A stretch of DNA of 64,000 nt from Sagittula marina. GTDB taxonomy: Bacteria > Pseudomonadota > Alphaproteobacteria > Rhodobacterales > Rhodobacteraceae. Positions 54,790-63,187 of the stretch are shown here, piece by piece. Below the pieces are notes generated by a model. The model did no database searches and was not told the DNA's origin. It saw nothing but the letters and a program-made list of their open reading frames with translations. The stretch's first letter is position 1, and every line of letters starts with the position of its first letter. The stretch spans positions 372,001 to 436,000 of the forward strand of contig NZ_JACIEJ010000003.1 of the NCBI RefSeq assembly GCF_014196795.1. The letters run 5' to 3'. Made by a program: the position numbers and the translations under genes.

Positions 54790-56016
54790 TCAGCGCGCCG
54801 TCTGGTATGAATAAATGACCTGTCCCGTCACCAAGCGGGCCCGCTCACCCCCAAGAAACCTGCACAGACCGGCAAGTCCCTCGCGTGATGGGCTGCGCCA
54901 TATCACGGAGTTGACCCGCAATCCGGCGGGTGCCCATTCCAGCGCCAGCGTCCGCGTCAACATGTCCACCGCGGCCAAGGTCACGGCATCGGTGGTCTCC
55001 CCTGCGCCGATGACAATGGTCAGGGCAAAGTCGCGGCTGCGCGGCAGCTCGCGGGCACAGCGGATGGCGCGGCTGCGGATCTGCCCCAAGATGCTTTGCG
55101 CTTCGGGAAGCGCACTATCAAGGAACGTGGCGTCGATCACGGCGGCAACATGGCTGTGCGTGCCTTTTCCGATGGCCTGTGCCAAAGCCGCGTCTCCCCA
55201 GACGTCATGCCGGCCCTTCGCCGCGTCGCCCCGGGTGGGCGCGGTGTCTTCGCTCGGTGCGCCGAGCGCACTGCCCCCGTCCACGCCAAGCGTGACGCCG
55301 GTCAGGCAATCCCCGTCCAGCGCGGCGTGCAGCACGGCGGCTGCGATATCCTCTGGCAACGCGATCTCTCCGAGTGGGATGGACGCGGCAATGCGGTCCA
55401 GGTCCACGCGGCCTTCACGTGCCAAGGTTTCTACCATTGGCGTGCGTGTGTAGCCTGGCGCAATCGCGCAAAGGCTGATGCCCTTGGAGGCTGCGTCGTC
55501 TGCCCTGTCCCTGACCAGTGCAACGACTCCAGACTTCGTCGCGGAATACGCCCCGCGTAGCGCGAGTGGCCGATATGCAGCGCCGGAGGCGAGGCAGACA
55601 ATCGACCCGCCGCGCGGCAGAGTGTTCAATGCGCATTCGCAGATTTCTGCCGTCGCCGTCAGATTGAGTGCGATCAGCCGCTCGAACGACGCCTCTTCGA
55701 TCTCCATCAGACTACGGCCCGAGCTGTCGGTCATACCCGCGTTGTTCACGACCACGTCCAGACCGCCAAGTGCAGACCGCGCGCGATCAACCAGCGATCG
55801 CGCCTCACCGGGCACGCACAGGTCAACGCCAAGTGCCACGTGTCCGTCGCCAAGCTCCACCGCCCGAGACTTGACCGCCTCCATGTCTATGTCGGCAAGT
55901 GCCACGCGCAGGCCCTCCGCTGCAAAGGCTCGGGCAATCGCCCAGCCAATGCCGTGTGCCGCACCGGTCACCAGCGCGCAACGCCCCGAGGGGCCGGAAG
56001 ACAAGAGACGAGTCAT
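54790..56016 (-). CDS. Double short-chain dehydrogenase (SDR-SDR fusion)
   Basis: A 408-residue protein, far longer than a single SDR. Residues 1-250 form a complete classical SDR: TGAAHGIG (18-25), NNAG, a Ser in CLASGAAYRP, Tyr and Lys in AYSATKSG, and VDGGSALG closing. Residues about 270-408 look like a second, reduced SDR half without the glycine-rich motif (LPRSRDFALTIVIGAGETTDAVTLAAVDMLTRTLALEWAPAGLRVNSV). The last part matches the middle and end of an SDR, where Tyr and Lys are lost. The second half may be a structural or regulatory pseudo-domain. One base overlaps with the preceding SDR gene. Confidence 0.8.
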   Translation of the reverse strand: MTRLLSSGPSGRCALVTGAAHGIGWAIARAFAAEGLRVALADIDMEAVKSRAVELGDGHVALGVDLCVPGEARSLVDRARSALGGLDVVVNNAGMTDSSGRSLMEIEEASFERLIALNLTATAEICECALNTLPRGGSIVCLASGAAYRPLALRGAYSATKSGVVALVRDRADDAASKGISLCAIAPGYTRTPMVETLAREGRVDLDRIAASIPLGEIALPEDIAAAVLHAALDGDCLTGVTLGVDGGSALGAPSEDTAPTRGDAAKGRHDVWGDAALAQAIGKGTHSHVAAVIDATFLDSALPEAQSILGQIRSRAIRCARELPRSRDFALTIVIGAGETTDAVTLAAVDMLTRTLALEWAPAGLRVNSVIWRSPSREGLAGLCRFLGGERARLVTGQVIYSYQTAR

Positions 56017-56762
56017 CAGCGGATCGCGATCCCGATGCCGCCGTCGATGGACAGCACCTGCCCGGTGACGAAGTCGCTTTCATCTCCAAGAAGATAGCCG
56101 ATGGACCGCGCGATATCATCGACGGTGCCAAGCCGCCCCAGCGGAGTTGCCGCGGCGCGGGCTGCGTCACGTTCCGCGTTGCGGTTGCGTGCCGTGCCTT
56201 CGGTCGGGATGGCGGAGGGGGCAACGGCATTGACGCGAATGCCGCGGTCGCCCAGCTCGCTTGCCGCCGCACGGGTCAGACCGGTGACACCGGACTTGAT
56301 CCCGGAATAGACCATGGAGTTCTTCGCCGACCGAAATGCCGCGGCAGAGGCGACATTCACGATTGTCCCGCCCTCTGTCATCACGGCAGACGCCGCCTGC
56401 GTGGCCCAGATGATCCCGGAAAAGCCGACGTTGAGCATGCGGTCCACAGTTTCGGGCATGATGTCGGGGATCGCTTGGTAGCGCACCCATGCCGCATTGT
56501 TGACCAGCCCATCGAGACGCCCGGTGCGTGCTACCGTATTGGCGACGGCGGCTTCGATGCCGTCCTTCGTACCAGCGTTCTCGACCACGGCAAAGGCTTC
56601 GCCGCCCGCTGCCGTGATTGTCTCGACGGCCTCGTTGGCGAATTCGGCCTTTAGGTCGTTCACCGCAACGATCCATCCTCGGGCGGCCATCAATTTTGCG
56701 GTGGCGGCCCCGATCCCGTGGCCTGCTCCTGTGACCAGGACGGTTTTCTTGTCAGACGACAT
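56016..56762 (-). CDS. Short-chain dehydrogenase/reductase
   Basis: A 248-residue classical SDR: TGAGHGIG (11-18), NNAA in GLVNNAAWVRY, Ser in VNVASAAAFR, Tyr and Lys in VYSGIKSGVTG, closing with VTGQVLSIDGGIG. It should oxidise a secondary alcohol or hydroxyacyl-CoA with NAD(P). The ATG at 56762 has a GGGGAGA site and overlaps the preceding dehydrogenase gene by 11 bases. Confidence 0.92.
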   Translation of the reverse strand: MSSDKKTVLVTGAGHGIGAATAKLMAARGWIVAVNDLKAEFANEAVETITAAGGEAFAVVENAGTKDGIEAAVANTVARTGRLDGLVNNAAWVRYQAIPDIMPETVDRMLNVGFSGIIWATQAASAVMTEGGTIVNVASAAAFRSAKNSMVYSGIKSGVTGLTRAAASELGDRGIRVNAVAPSAIPTEGTARNRNAERDAARAAATPLGRLGTVDDIARSIGYLLGDESDFVTGQVLSIDGGIGIAIR

Positions 56763-57753
56763 TGGCAATCTCCCCATACCACGCGTTTGTCGAGGCACCG
56801 ATCAGGCGCTGCCCCAAGGCTTCTGTCTTTTCGGCCACGCCGCCGGCCTGGGCCTGCGTGCGCATCTGGCGCAGATGCCGGTGCAAAGGCACCTCCCAGG
56901 TGAACCCCATGCCACCGAAGACCTGGATGGCACTTTCAGCGACCGCGATACCGGCGCGCGCCGTGGCCAGCCAGCAAGCTTCGCGCGCCAGATGCACGTC
57001 ACCGCCCGGCACCTCAGTCAGGGCACGGGCCAGCGCGTTGCGCATGGTTTCGGTGGCCAGCTTGTCGCGCGACAGCCGGTGGCGGATCACTTGGTTTGCG
57101 GACAAAGGCTTGCCGAATTGACTGCGGTCCTGGGCGTACTCCACGGCCAGTGCCAGGCATTTCTCGGCGGACCCGCGAACAAAGGCCGAGCGCAAAACCA
57201 TCGCGTCCGAGCAGAGCGTCTCGACCGCATCCACCGACAGCTCGATGCCATCCAGCTGCCCGGTCAGGACGAACCGCGCCTCCGGCGTTTCAATGTCGAG
57301 CGTCGCGCCACGACGCGGGGCAATGGTGGCGCCAATCCGCGCCAAAACCGCGCTGCCGTCGGCACGGAAGATCACCACCCGATCAACGGTTTCGCCCATG
57401 GGCGCCGCACCGACGACGCCATCCTCTGCAACGCCTTGCCATGCAATCGTGACAGTGGTTTCGCCTGTGATGACGGCCTCTGCCTCTGCCGCATCGAACT
57501 CTGCCAGCGCCCGCGCCACAAGCATCGCCTCCATCAGCGGAAAGCCCAGGAGCCCCTCGCCTGCCGCGGCCACCACAGGCACCGCGAAATCGAGCGGCAG
57601 TCCAAGCCCCCCGATGGTCTCAGGTGCCGCTACGCCGATCAGACCGGCCTCGGCCAGCAGCCTTGCGCGCGCTGGAGGCGCTGCTTCGGCGCAGGCTTCC
57701 ATCACGGCACGCGCCGTATCTTCGAACTCTTTCGGGTCGAGATCAAAATCCAT
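56752..57753 (-). CDS. Short acyl-CoA dehydrogenase, probable subunit of a heteromeric enzyme
   Basis: A 333-residue acyl-CoA dehydrogenase-fold protein, shorter than the usual 380-400 because the middle domain is reduced. The C-terminal flavin-contact stretch DRSQFGKPLSANQVIRHRLSRDKLATE and QVFGGMGFTWEVPLHRHLRQMR are clear, but the catalytic EGT motif is not present. A second acyl-CoA dehydrogenase gene lies directly upstream with adjoining start and stop. Side-by-side unequal genes of this kind make alpha2-beta2 enzymes in steroid and alicyclic acid breakdown. Confidence 0.85.
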   Translation of the reverse strand: MDFDLDPKEFEDTARAVMEACAEAAPPARARLLAEAGLIGVAAPETIGGLGLPLDFAVPVVAAAGEGLLGFPLMEAMLVARALAEFDAAEAEAVITGETTVTIAWQGVAEDGVVGAAPMGETVDRVVIFRADGSAVLARIGATIAPRRGATLDIETPEARFVLTGQLDGIELSVDAVETLCSDAMVLRSAFVRGSAEKCLALAVEYAQDRSQFGKPLSANQVIRHRLSRDKLATETMRNALARALTEVPGGDVHLAREACWLATARAGIAVAESAIQVFGGMGFTWEVPLHRHLRQMRTQAQAGGVAEKTEALGQRLIGASTNAWYGEIANVV

Positions 57754-57756
57754 CAC

Positions 57757-58941
57757 TCAGGCCGCCTTCTTGAGATTGAGAATACGCTTGGAAATGATGT
57801 CGAGCTGGATCTCGGTCGTCCCCGCGTAGATCGTTTCGGCCCGGCTGGCGAGATAGATGGTCTCGAACCGCGCACGGGCGTCGGTCAACGCCTGCCCGCC
57901 ATCCAGCGGAAAGCGCGTGGTGACTTCATAGGCCATCTGCGCCCAACGCTGGTGCGCCTCGGACCAGTAGAGCTTTGGCAAGGAGCCGCGCGGCCCGATC
58001 TGCTGACCGTTCAAAAGATCGGCGACCATGGTTTCCACATGACCCTTGAGATTTTCGACCGCGATCCGCGCTTGCGCGATCTCGGCACTGTAGCCTTTCA
58101 GGATCTGATAGGTCCGGTTGTCGGACCGACAGGCGGCAACGAGGTGGTCGATCTCGCTCTCAAAACGCCAGGAGCGATACATCCGGTTGGTGGCCCGTTC
58201 GATCGACAGCACGCGGCTCGCCGCGGCCCAGCCTTCGTCCGGGGCGCCCAGCATGTTTTCCTCGGCGACCATGACGTTGTTGAAGAACACCTCGCAAAAA
58301 GATCGCGCACCGTCGATCGACACGATTTCCCGCACGTCGATGCCGGGGCTCTCCATCGGCACCGCAAAGAGCATCAATCCTTTGTGCCGATCATCGGCAC
58401 TGCCCGTACGCGCCAGCAGAAGGCAATATTGCGACTTGGACGCGCCGGAGGTCCAGATCTTCTGACCATTCACCTTCCAGCCGTCGGCGGTTTTTTCAGC
58501 CCTGGTTCGCAGGGCCACCAGATCGGAGCCTGCCCCCGGTTCGGAGAACCCCTGGCACCAGATGTTCTCCATCTTCAAGATCTTCGGCAGCAAGTCGCGC
58601 TTCTGATCGTCGCGGCCCACAGTCATGATGATCGGACCGGCAAGCTCCTTGCCGATGGAATTCACCGCGTTGGGCATCGGCGACAGGCCGATTTCGCGGT
58701 TGGCCTCCAGGTGTTCGCGCAGACCAAGCCCGTGGCCGCCATATTCGACAGGCCAGGTGATACCGACCAGACCCGCTTCGTGCTGTGCCGCCTCGAAGGC
58801 GATTTTCTCGGCGAGGCTGGCCTCCTGCGTCGCCCGGTCCGTGCGCAGCGCATCTGTCAGATTGGTCTCGATCCAGCCGCGCGCCTGAGCGGCGTAGGCC
58901 CCGGGTTCGTAGCTGCGTTCGATGCGTTCCTGCGTCGTCAT
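57757..58941 (-). CDS. Acyl-CoA dehydrogenase, large partner
   Basis: A 394-residue acyl-CoA dehydrogenase of the bulky-substrate group. It shows WPVEYGGHGLGLREHLEANREIG, CQGFSEPGAGSDLVALRTRA, WTSGASKSQYCLLLART and the C-terminal IYAGTTEIQLDIISKRIL, where Ala stands in place of the catalytic Glu before GT. This ending is found in one subunit of heteromeric acyl-CoA dehydrogenases that act on ring-bearing side chains. The stop touches the next dehydrogenase start; the start overlaps the acyl-CoA synthetase stop by ATGA. Confidence 0.9.
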   Translation of the reverse strand: MTTQERIERSYEPGAYAAQARGWIETNLTDALRTDRATQEASLAEKIAFEAAQHEAGLVGITWPVEYGGHGLGLREHLEANREIGLSPMPNAVNSIGKELAGPIIMTVGRDDQKRDLLPKILKMENIWCQGFSEPGAGSDLVALRTRAEKTADGWKVNGQKIWTSGASKSQYCLLLARTGSADDRHKGLMLFAVPMESPGIDVREIVSIDGARSFCEVFFNNVMVAEENMLGAPDEGWAAASRVLSIERATNRMYRSWRFESEIDHLVAACRSDNRTYQILKGYSAEIAQARIAVENLKGHVETMVADLLNGQQIGPRGSLPKLYWSEAHQRWAQMAYEVTTRFPLDGGQALTDARARFETIYLASRAETIYAGTTEIQLDIISKRILNLKKAA

Positions 58942-61076
58942 TGCGCTGCCTCCTCCGCTTCGGTCTGCCGGGGCACGATCAGCGCATCGAGCGCCACAGC
59001 TCCGTTCCCGACACCCCTCACAAGGAGCGGGTTGATGTCTATTTCGGCCACCTCTTCTGCATGCGTTACCGCAAAGCGCGACAGCGCCACGATGGCCTGC
59101 GTCAGGGTCGCAAGGTCCGCTTTGGGACGCCCCCGCGCCCCGTCGAGCAATGCAAAGGCCCTCAGGCTGCGCACCATGCGCTCCGCCTGTTCCACCGTGA
59201 CTGGCGCAAGCGCCAAGGCAGTGTCTTCGAACACCTCGGTGAACACGCCGCCAAGCCCGACCATGACCACTGGACCGAAGGTCGCGTCCTGGGTCGTGCC
59301 GAGGATCAATTCCGTGCCTTGGCTGCTCATCGGTGCGACCAGCACACCGTCAAGCCGGGCGTTTGGCGCGTGCAATTCCGCCGCCGTGATCAGCCGGTTG
59401 AACGCGGCGCGCGCATTTTCCTCTCCGGACACTCCAAGTTCGACGCCGCCAATGTCGCTCTTGTGCTGGATGTCGGGAGACAGGATCTTCATCGCGACCT
59501 TGCCACCGATTTGCGCGACGGCCTGCGCGGCGTCTTGTGCCGTTGTAACGACGATCTCTTCGGGAAAGGGAAGACCTGCCGCCTTCAGCGCGGCCTTGGC
59601 CGTCGCTTCGTTCCGCGCCGCACCCGCCGGGAGTGGCGCTGGGGCAATCTCTTCGACCTGCTCCGCACCGACGTCACGCAGAGCACCGGCCGTAGCCAGC
59701 GCCGCGATGCCACGCATCGTCGCGTCGATGGTGGGAAAGCAAACGATCCCCATGGCGCGCAGATCCGCGATGGCATCCTGTGGACCACCAATAATGGCGA
59801 CGAGCGCCTTGTTCGGGTGCGCTGCACTGACCTTCCGCAGGGCCTCGGTGTAGACGGCGCGCAAACGCGGAAGCCCCATGCCCATCGCCAGCATCAGGCA
59901 AACTGTCGAATTGTTCGGGTCCGCCAGCGCGGCGTCGACCAGATGTTCCAGAATCTCCGGGCTGGCCGACATTTGCGCCGTCGCGTCGATCGGGTTCACC
60001 GCCGAAGCCAGCGGCAGCCGCGCCTTGATGCGGTCCTGCGTGTCTTCGGCCAGTGCATTGACCGCGACGCCGTTGGCTGCCGCCGCATCCGCCATCATCA
60101 CGCCGAAGCCCCCCGAGGCGGCGACCATCGCAGCCGACGGATCGGTCCCGATGCGACGCGCGCCCATGGCTTCCAGAGCAACACCAACCTGCACGAGGTC
60201 CTCGATCGACTGGACGCGCACCGCGCCGTAACGCTCGAACACCGCATCGAACACTCGGTCGCTGCCCGCAAGCCCGCCGGTGTGCGACAGGGCTGCCTTC
60301 TGCCCCGCCTCGCTGGTGCCGATCTTCATGACGACAACTGGCTTGCCCGCCGAACGCGCCTTGGCCAGCGCACGGATCAGCCGCGCGCCATCCCGGCAGG
60401 TTTCCAGCACTAGGAGAATGACGCGCGTCGCCTCATCGTCTGCCATCCAGTCGACCGCATCGGCCGCCTGAACGTCGGCCTCGTTGCCTGTCGCGATGAA
60501 CCGCGCGATCCCGGCACCTTCGCGGCACAGACCCGCCAGCGTGACAGAACCGATGTTGCCGCTTTGCGACGCGATGGAGATCCCGCCTGCACGCGGCATT
60601 TCCTTTTCCAATGCGATGGAAAAGGTGCCTATGGCGCAATTGGCGACAGACACGGCTCCCAGACAGTTCGGGCCGACGATGCGCATGCCACTGGTCTCGG
60701 CCAGCGCCGTGACCTGCGCCTGAAGCACCTGCCCCTCGGCCCCGTTTTCGGCAAACCCGGCGGACAAAACGATGGCCGACCCCACGCCGAGTGCCGCTGC
60801 ACGTTCCAGCACGCTCACGGCCGCAGCACCCGGCACCAGGATCAGGACCAGGTCCGGCACTTCCGGCAGATCGTCGAGGGAAGGATAGGCTTTCAGCCCC
60901 TGCACCTCATCCGCCTTGGGATTTACCGGGAAGACATCGCCCTTGAAGCCATGCTTGAGCAGCATGTGGATCGGGCGCCCGCCGGTCTTTTGCGGGTCCG
61001 ACGACGCCCCCACCACAGCGATCGAACGCGGTTCGAAAATCGCGGTCAGCCCCGCCTTGTCACGCGTATCGTTCAT
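58938..61076 (-). CDS. ADP-forming acyl-CoA synthetase (NDP-forming acetate-CoA ligase type)
   Basis: A 712-residue fused enzyme of the succinyl-CoA synthetase superfamily. CoA-binding domain at residues 1-130 (AVVGASSDPQKTGGRPIHMLLKHGF), ligase domains with the phospho-His motif ALSHTGGLAG (about 265), and a C-terminal ATP-grasp domain (about 485-712, KILSPDIQHKSDIGGVELGV). It makes an acyl-CoA with ATP, giving ADP and phosphate, and is the obvious activating enzyme for the acid brought in by the TTT transporter. It begins one base after the hydratase stop. Confidence 0.92.
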   Translation of the reverse strand: MNDTRDKAGLTAIFEPRSIAVVGASSDPQKTGGRPIHMLLKHGFKGDVFPVNPKADEVQGLKAYPSLDDLPEVPDLVLILVPGAAAVSVLERAAALGVGSAIVLSAGFAENGAEGQVLQAQVTALAETSGMRIVGPNCLGAVSVANCAIGTFSIALEKEMPRAGGISIASQSGNIGSVTLAGLCREGAGIARFIATGNEADVQAADAVDWMADDEATRVILLVLETCRDGARLIRALAKARSAGKPVVVMKIGTSEAGQKAALSHTGGLAGSDRVFDAVFERYGAVRVQSIEDLVQVGVALEAMGARRIGTDPSAAMVAASGGFGVMMADAAAANGVAVNALAEDTQDRIKARLPLASAVNPIDATAQMSASPEILEHLVDAALADPNNSTVCLMLAMGMGLPRLRAVYTEALRKVSAAHPNKALVAIIGGPQDAIADLRAMGIVCFPTIDATMRGIAALATAGALRDVGAEQVEEIAPAPLPAGAARNEATAKAALKAAGLPFPEEIVVTTAQDAAQAVAQIGGKVAMKILSPDIQHKSDIGGVELGVSGEENARAAFNRLITAAELHAPNARLDGVLVAPMSSQGTELILGTTQDATFGPVVMVGLGGVFTEVFEDTALALAPVTVEQAERMVRSLRAFALLDGARGRPKADLATLTQAIVALSRFAVTHAEEVAEIDINPLLVRGVGNGAVALDALIVPRQTEAEEAAQ

Positions 61077-61077
61077 G

Positions 61078-61851
61078 TCAGCGTCCTTTGAATTCCGGCT
61101 GGCGCTTTTCGAGAAAGGCCATGCGCGCTTCCTTGGCGTCCTCGGTTTTGGACAGGGCCATGGTGTAGTTCTGCTCCAGCCGGTAGGCGTCGCGCTGCGG
61201 CATGTTTTCGACCATGTTTGCCGCTTCCTTGGCGTATTTGATCGCCAGCGGTGCCTTGGATGCGATCTCCGTCGCGGTGGCCATGGCGGTGTCGAGCAGA
61301 TCCTCGGGCTTGGTCACCGCCTCGATAACGGAGCGGTCCAGAAGATCCTGCGCAGTCATGCGCATGCCCGTGAAGAACATCCGACGCGTGGTGGACCGCC
61401 CGAAAAGACTGTTGAGCATGGAGGCCCCGCCCGCCAGGCCCACGTTGATCTCGGGCATGCCGAAAACCGCGTTCTCGGATGCGAAATATATGTCGCAGGA
61501 GGCCATCAGGCCCAGGCCTGCACCCAACGCGGTCCCGTTGACGGCGGCGACGACCGGCTTGGCACATTCCCGTATGGAGTTGCCTGTCTCGCGCGTGATC
61601 CGGTTGTGTTCGAGGAAATCACCTGGGTTCGATGGATCTGGCCGATCCTTGAGGTCTGCACCGGCGCAGAATGTCTTGCCCTCGGCTGTCAGAACGGCAG
61701 AGCGGATGTCGTCTCGCTGAGAAATCTCGTCGAATATCTCGACAATCTCGTGACGCATCTTGCGATTCAGCGCATTCACAGGTGGCCGCGCGAGGGTCAC
61801 CAGTGCGACCATACCATGCATCTCCACGCGGACGTGCTCTTTGCCCATCAT
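61078..61851 (-). CDS. Enoyl-CoA hydratase, first gene of the catabolic operon
   Basis: A 257-residue crotonase. Oxyanion-hole segments are KTFCAGADLKDRP (about 62-74) and AVNGTALGAGLGLMASCDIYFAS (about 103-125). The position following this reads FGMPEINVGLAGGASML, which retains one catalytic Glu. GGGAGG stands eight bases before ATG 61851. It is the first gene after the divergent promoter region and so the head of the 14-gene unit. Confidence 0.93.
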   Translation of the reverse strand: MMGKEHVRVEMHGMVALVTLARPPVNALNRKMRHEIVEIFDEISQRDDIRSAVLTAEGKTFCAGADLKDRPDPSNPGDFLEHNRITRETGNSIRECAKPVVAAVNGTALGAGLGLMASCDIYFASENAVFGMPEINVGLAGGASMLNSLFGRSTTRRMFFTGMRMTAQDLLDRSVIEAVTKPEDLLDTAMATATEIASKAPLAIKYAKEAANMVENMPQRDAYRLEQNYTMALSKTEDAKEARMAFLEKRQPEFKGR

Positions 61852-61926
61852 AACTGGGTCCTCCCTATCGCGCCGTTACGGCTTCCTCCGAGTGACCGAG
61901 CAGCAATCTTGACCAGGCCAAGCACC

Positions 61927-61940
61927 CGACCGACCGGTCA
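61927..61940. promoter_or_regulatory. TetR-type operator 1, at the start of the catabolic operon
   Basis: CGACCG-AC-CGGTCA differs at one base from the perfect 6-2-6 repeat found at 62010. It lies just downstream of the proposed minus-strand -10 (TAGATC, 61952-61957), about at the transcription start, a blocking position. Confidence 0.75.
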
Positions 61941-61951
61941 GTCACCGCCTT

Positions 61952-61980
61952 GATCTAGCCAGATAGTCGAGAATTCGCAA
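61952..61980 (-). promoter_or_regulatory. Putative sigma-70 promoter of the catabolic operon
   Basis: On the minus strand TTGCGA (61975-61980) and TAGATC (61952-61957) are 17 bases apart. The match is moderate, but operator 1 follows directly. Confidence 0.5.
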
Positions 61981-62004
61981 GAATTTTTTAAACCAGATTA
62001 CGTC

Positions 62005-62034
62005 TTGACTGACCGACCGGTCACCACATAGCGT
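62005..62034 (+). promoter_or_regulatory. Putative promoter of the TctC-type gene
   Basis: TTGACT (62005-62010), an 18-base spacer, then TAGCGT (62029-62034). The spacer contains operator 2, so a bound repressor would cover the promoter core. Confidence 0.55.
62010..62023. promoter_or_regulatory. TetR-type operator 2, inside the tctC promoter
   Basis: TGACCG-AC-CGGTCA, a perfect inverted repeat with 6-base arms and a 2-base centre. A degenerate third copy follows at 62050-62063 (9 of 14 bases). Confidence 0.8.
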
Positions 62035-62087
62035 CTAGGCGACTCGGACCAACCAACCGTCCAGTCACCTGAGGGAGGAGACTATCC

Positions 62088-63065
62088 ATGACCACGTATT
62101 CGCGCAGAAATCTGATCATTGCCGCAGCGCTTTCAGGCGCATCCGCATTTATGCCTTTCGCTGCTTTCGCACAGTCCGGCGATCCGATCACCCTTGTCGT
62201 ACCGTACGGCGGCGGTGGTCTCATCGACGGTTTGGTGCGTGAGATCGGCGGCATGATGTCCGATGATCTTGGCCAGCCAGTGATCATCGAGAACAAGCCC
62301 GGTTCCAACGGCATCATCGGCGCGACCTACGCCGCCAATGCAAAACCCGACGGCCTGACCTATTTCATCGGTGCCACCGGGCCGCTGTCGCTCAATGTGA
62401 TGTTGCGGGACGGGCTGACCTATGACCTTGACAGCTTTACCCCTGTTGGCACCATGATGAGTGGGCCACTGACGGTGACAATTCCCGCCTCGATAGAGGC
62501 CAACAATCTTGAAGAGCTGAAGGCATACGCCGATGAGCTGGGGCAACCCTTGCGCTACGCGACGCTTGGACCGGGTTCGGTCACACATCTGTTCGGCAAG
62601 GTCTTGCAGGACAAGCTCGGCATCGACTTGATCGACGTCGCCTACCCGGACAACCCTTCCGCTGTTGTGGACTTGATCGGTGGCCTCAACGATCTGAACT
62701 TTTCGACCCCGATTTCGCTGGTGAAATACGAGAACGCAGGCGACGTGAAAATGCTCGCGATCTCCTCGCCGGAGCGGCACGAGAAATTCCCGGACCTTCC
62801 GACCACGACCGAACTGGGATACCCGGATCTGGTGTCGTCCTTCTGGTTCGGGATGCTGGCGCCCGCCGGAACTCCGGAGGAAGACATCCAGCGGGTGTCC
62901 ACAGCGCTGCAAAACGCGATGCAAGACCCTGATCTGCAAACAAAGATGTCGAATGTCGGCATGACACCGCAGGTTGGCGGCAGGGACGCCATGCAGGCGC
63001 AACTCGATTGGGACAAAGATTTCTGGGGCACCGTCATCAAGGAAAATGACATCCACCTTCAGTAA
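62088..63065 (+). CDS. TTT-family periplasmic substrate-binding protein (TctC/Bug)
   Basis: A 325-residue Bug-type binding protein with a twin-arginine-like signal sequence (SRRNLIIAAALSGASAF, cut after AAFA). Typical stretches: ITLVVPYGGGGLIDGLVREIGGMM, QPVIIENKPGSNGIIGATYAA, LRYATLGPGSVTHL, and FWFGMLAPAGTPEEDI. It is the solute-catching partner of the TctAB pair encoded in the divergent operon. Bug proteins bind carboxylates such as adipate, citrate or aromatic acids; the pocket cannot be assigned here. Confidence 0.94.
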   Translation: MTTYSRRNLIIAAALSGASAFMPFAAFAQSGDPITLVVPYGGGGLIDGLVREIGGMMSDDLGQPVIIENKPGSNGIIGATYAANAKPDGLTYFIGATGPLSLNVMLRDGLTYDLDSFTPVGTMMSGPLTVTIPASIEANNLEELKAYADELGQPLRYATLGPGSVTHLFGKVLQDKLGIDLIDVAYPDNPSAVVDLIGGLNDLNFSTPISLVKYENAGDVKMLAISSPERHEKFPDLPTTTELGYPDLVSSFWFGMLAPAGTPEEDIQRVSTALQNAMQDPDLQTKMSNVGMTPQVGGRDAMQAQLDWDKDFWGTVIKENDIHLQ

Positions 63066-63086
63066 GCACAGCGACATTTCATGAAA

Positions 63087-63120
63087 AGCGCCTGTTCCAG
63101 CTCGGAGCAGGCGCTGTTCT
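63087..63120 (+). terminator. Intrinsic terminator of the tctC gene
   Basis: AGCGCCTG...CAGGCGCT stem (63087-63094 with 63108-63115, extended by TCC/GGA) followed by GTTCTTT, 22 bases after the stop. Confidence 0.75.
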
Positions 63121-63187
63121 TTATGCGGTGCGTATTAAGACGTCCTTGCGCAGCCCAGTGCCGTCAGCGTCAAACCGGAAATGCGGG

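Noticed and set aside
56497-59853. An 1118-codon open frame on the plus strand
   Set aside because: It is the shadow of the SDR, two acyl-CoA dehydrogenases and acyl-CoA synthetase on the minus strand, all of which show complete family motifs.
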